A stretch of 43,738 nt of DNA from Phoronis australis (Eukaryota > Phoronida > Phoronidae). Position 1 is the stretch's first letter. Every line of letters starts with the position of its first letter. Shown piece by piece: positions 43,547-43,738 of this stretch. The position numbers were made by a program, and so were the translations under genes. A model generated the notes under the pieces. The model was not told the origin of the DNA. It saw nothing but the letters and a program-made list of their open reading frames with translations, and did not search any database. The stretch covers positions 975,202 through 1,018,939 of the forward strand of contig NMRA01000080.1 of the NCBI GenBank assembly GCA_002633005.1. The letters run 5' to 3'.

Positions 43547-43738
43547 ATGGCTGACTCAGACTTGCGAGATATACATGTGCTCTATCGAGCAGGTGAAAGA
43601 CGTCGCGGCGTGCGTCGCCGACGCAATTTTAGAGCGAGAGTAAACTATTTTGAATTTTACGACGAGACAGATTTCAAAAAGCGGTTCCGAATGACAAAAC
43701 AGACAATGAGAGACGTCATAAGACTGGTCAGAAACCAG
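43547..43738 (+). CDS. PIF/Harbinger-type transposase (HARBI1-like nuclease), N-terminal part, cut by the window end
   Basis: ATG at 43547 opens 64 codons running to the window edge without a stop. The peptide starts MADSDLRDIHVLYRAGE, then an Arg-rich segment, then YFEFYDETDFKKRFRMTKQ and TMRDVIRLV. The D/E-x-x-F-x-x-x-F-R-(M/L)-(T/S)-x-x-T pattern is the N-terminal helical region in front of the DDE nuclease of Harbinger transposases and HARBI1. The DDE core and the partner Myb-like gene would lie downstream, outside the window. The motif-rich sequence just upstream fits a recent element end rather than a domesticated gene. Confidence 0.7.
   Translation, partial: MADSDLRDIHVLYRAGERRRGVRRRRNFRARVNYFEFYDETDFKKRFRMTKQTMRDVIRLVRNQ

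Overview
The window is from an animal (metazoan) nuclear genome, most likely a highly heterozygous marine invertebrate. It is AT-rich, spliceosomal introns are visible, and mobile-element relics are dense (Penelope-like element, two types of LINE, integrase-type and Harbinger DNA transposons, MITEs). It also carries expanded-family innate-immunity-style genes. The species cannot be named from sequence alone. Three single-base gaps (N at 1928, 7177, 16582) mark contig joins. Two of these joins are flanked by near-identical overlapping sequence, so parts of the window are probably false (allelic) duplications rather than real tandem copies.

Layout. 1-3160: the last exon of a gene encoding a domain resembling the TRADD-N fold, plus its 3' flank, present twice because of the join at 1928. 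3379-3954: two phase-1 internal exons of an unidentified gene. 3955-6660: nothing recognised. 6697-7176: Penelope-like reverse transcriptase fragment. 7380-8950: decayed LINE ORF2. 9603-10538: candidate hAT-like non-autonomous element with a CAATT target duplication. 10544-13475: nothing recognised. 13482-20433: a DNA transposon with an integrase-type (IS3EU-like) transposase, inverted ends made of 21-bp tandem repeats, a 6-bp target duplication, a nested LINE with RNase H, and an internal false duplication.

21480-28939 is the best gene of the window. It has a promoter (CArG box and TATA box), a short non-coding leader exon, a 29-codon first coding exon, a 2.86-kb intron and one 3.5-kb exon. 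Together they encode a protein of about 1192 residues. Its N-terminal part resembles the SNTX (stonustoxin-related, MACPF-type) family, followed by a Cys-rich module, an AIG1/septin-like P-loop GTPase, a second zinc-binding-like Cys cluster and coiled coils. The ATG that opens the long ORF lies in the intron, and the true start is almost 3 kb upstream. The promoter and first coding exon are duplicated in the same orientation at 39990-41260. The second copy has no large exon inside the window; on the first copy's spacing it would lie just past the right edge.

28940-39990 is gene-poor: two MITE-like inverted-repeat elements (32347-32561, 36914-37385), a second LINE C-terminal relic (38030-38300) and dispersed repeats. 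41400-41740 is a palindromic minisatellite and a TA microsatellite. 43300-43738 is the left part of a PIF/Harbinger element whose transposase runs off the end.

The likely host genes (death-fold-like adaptor exon, SNTX/GTPase gene and its duplicated promoter) fit an innate-immune or cell-death gene neighbourhood expanding amid transposons. That functional link is inference.
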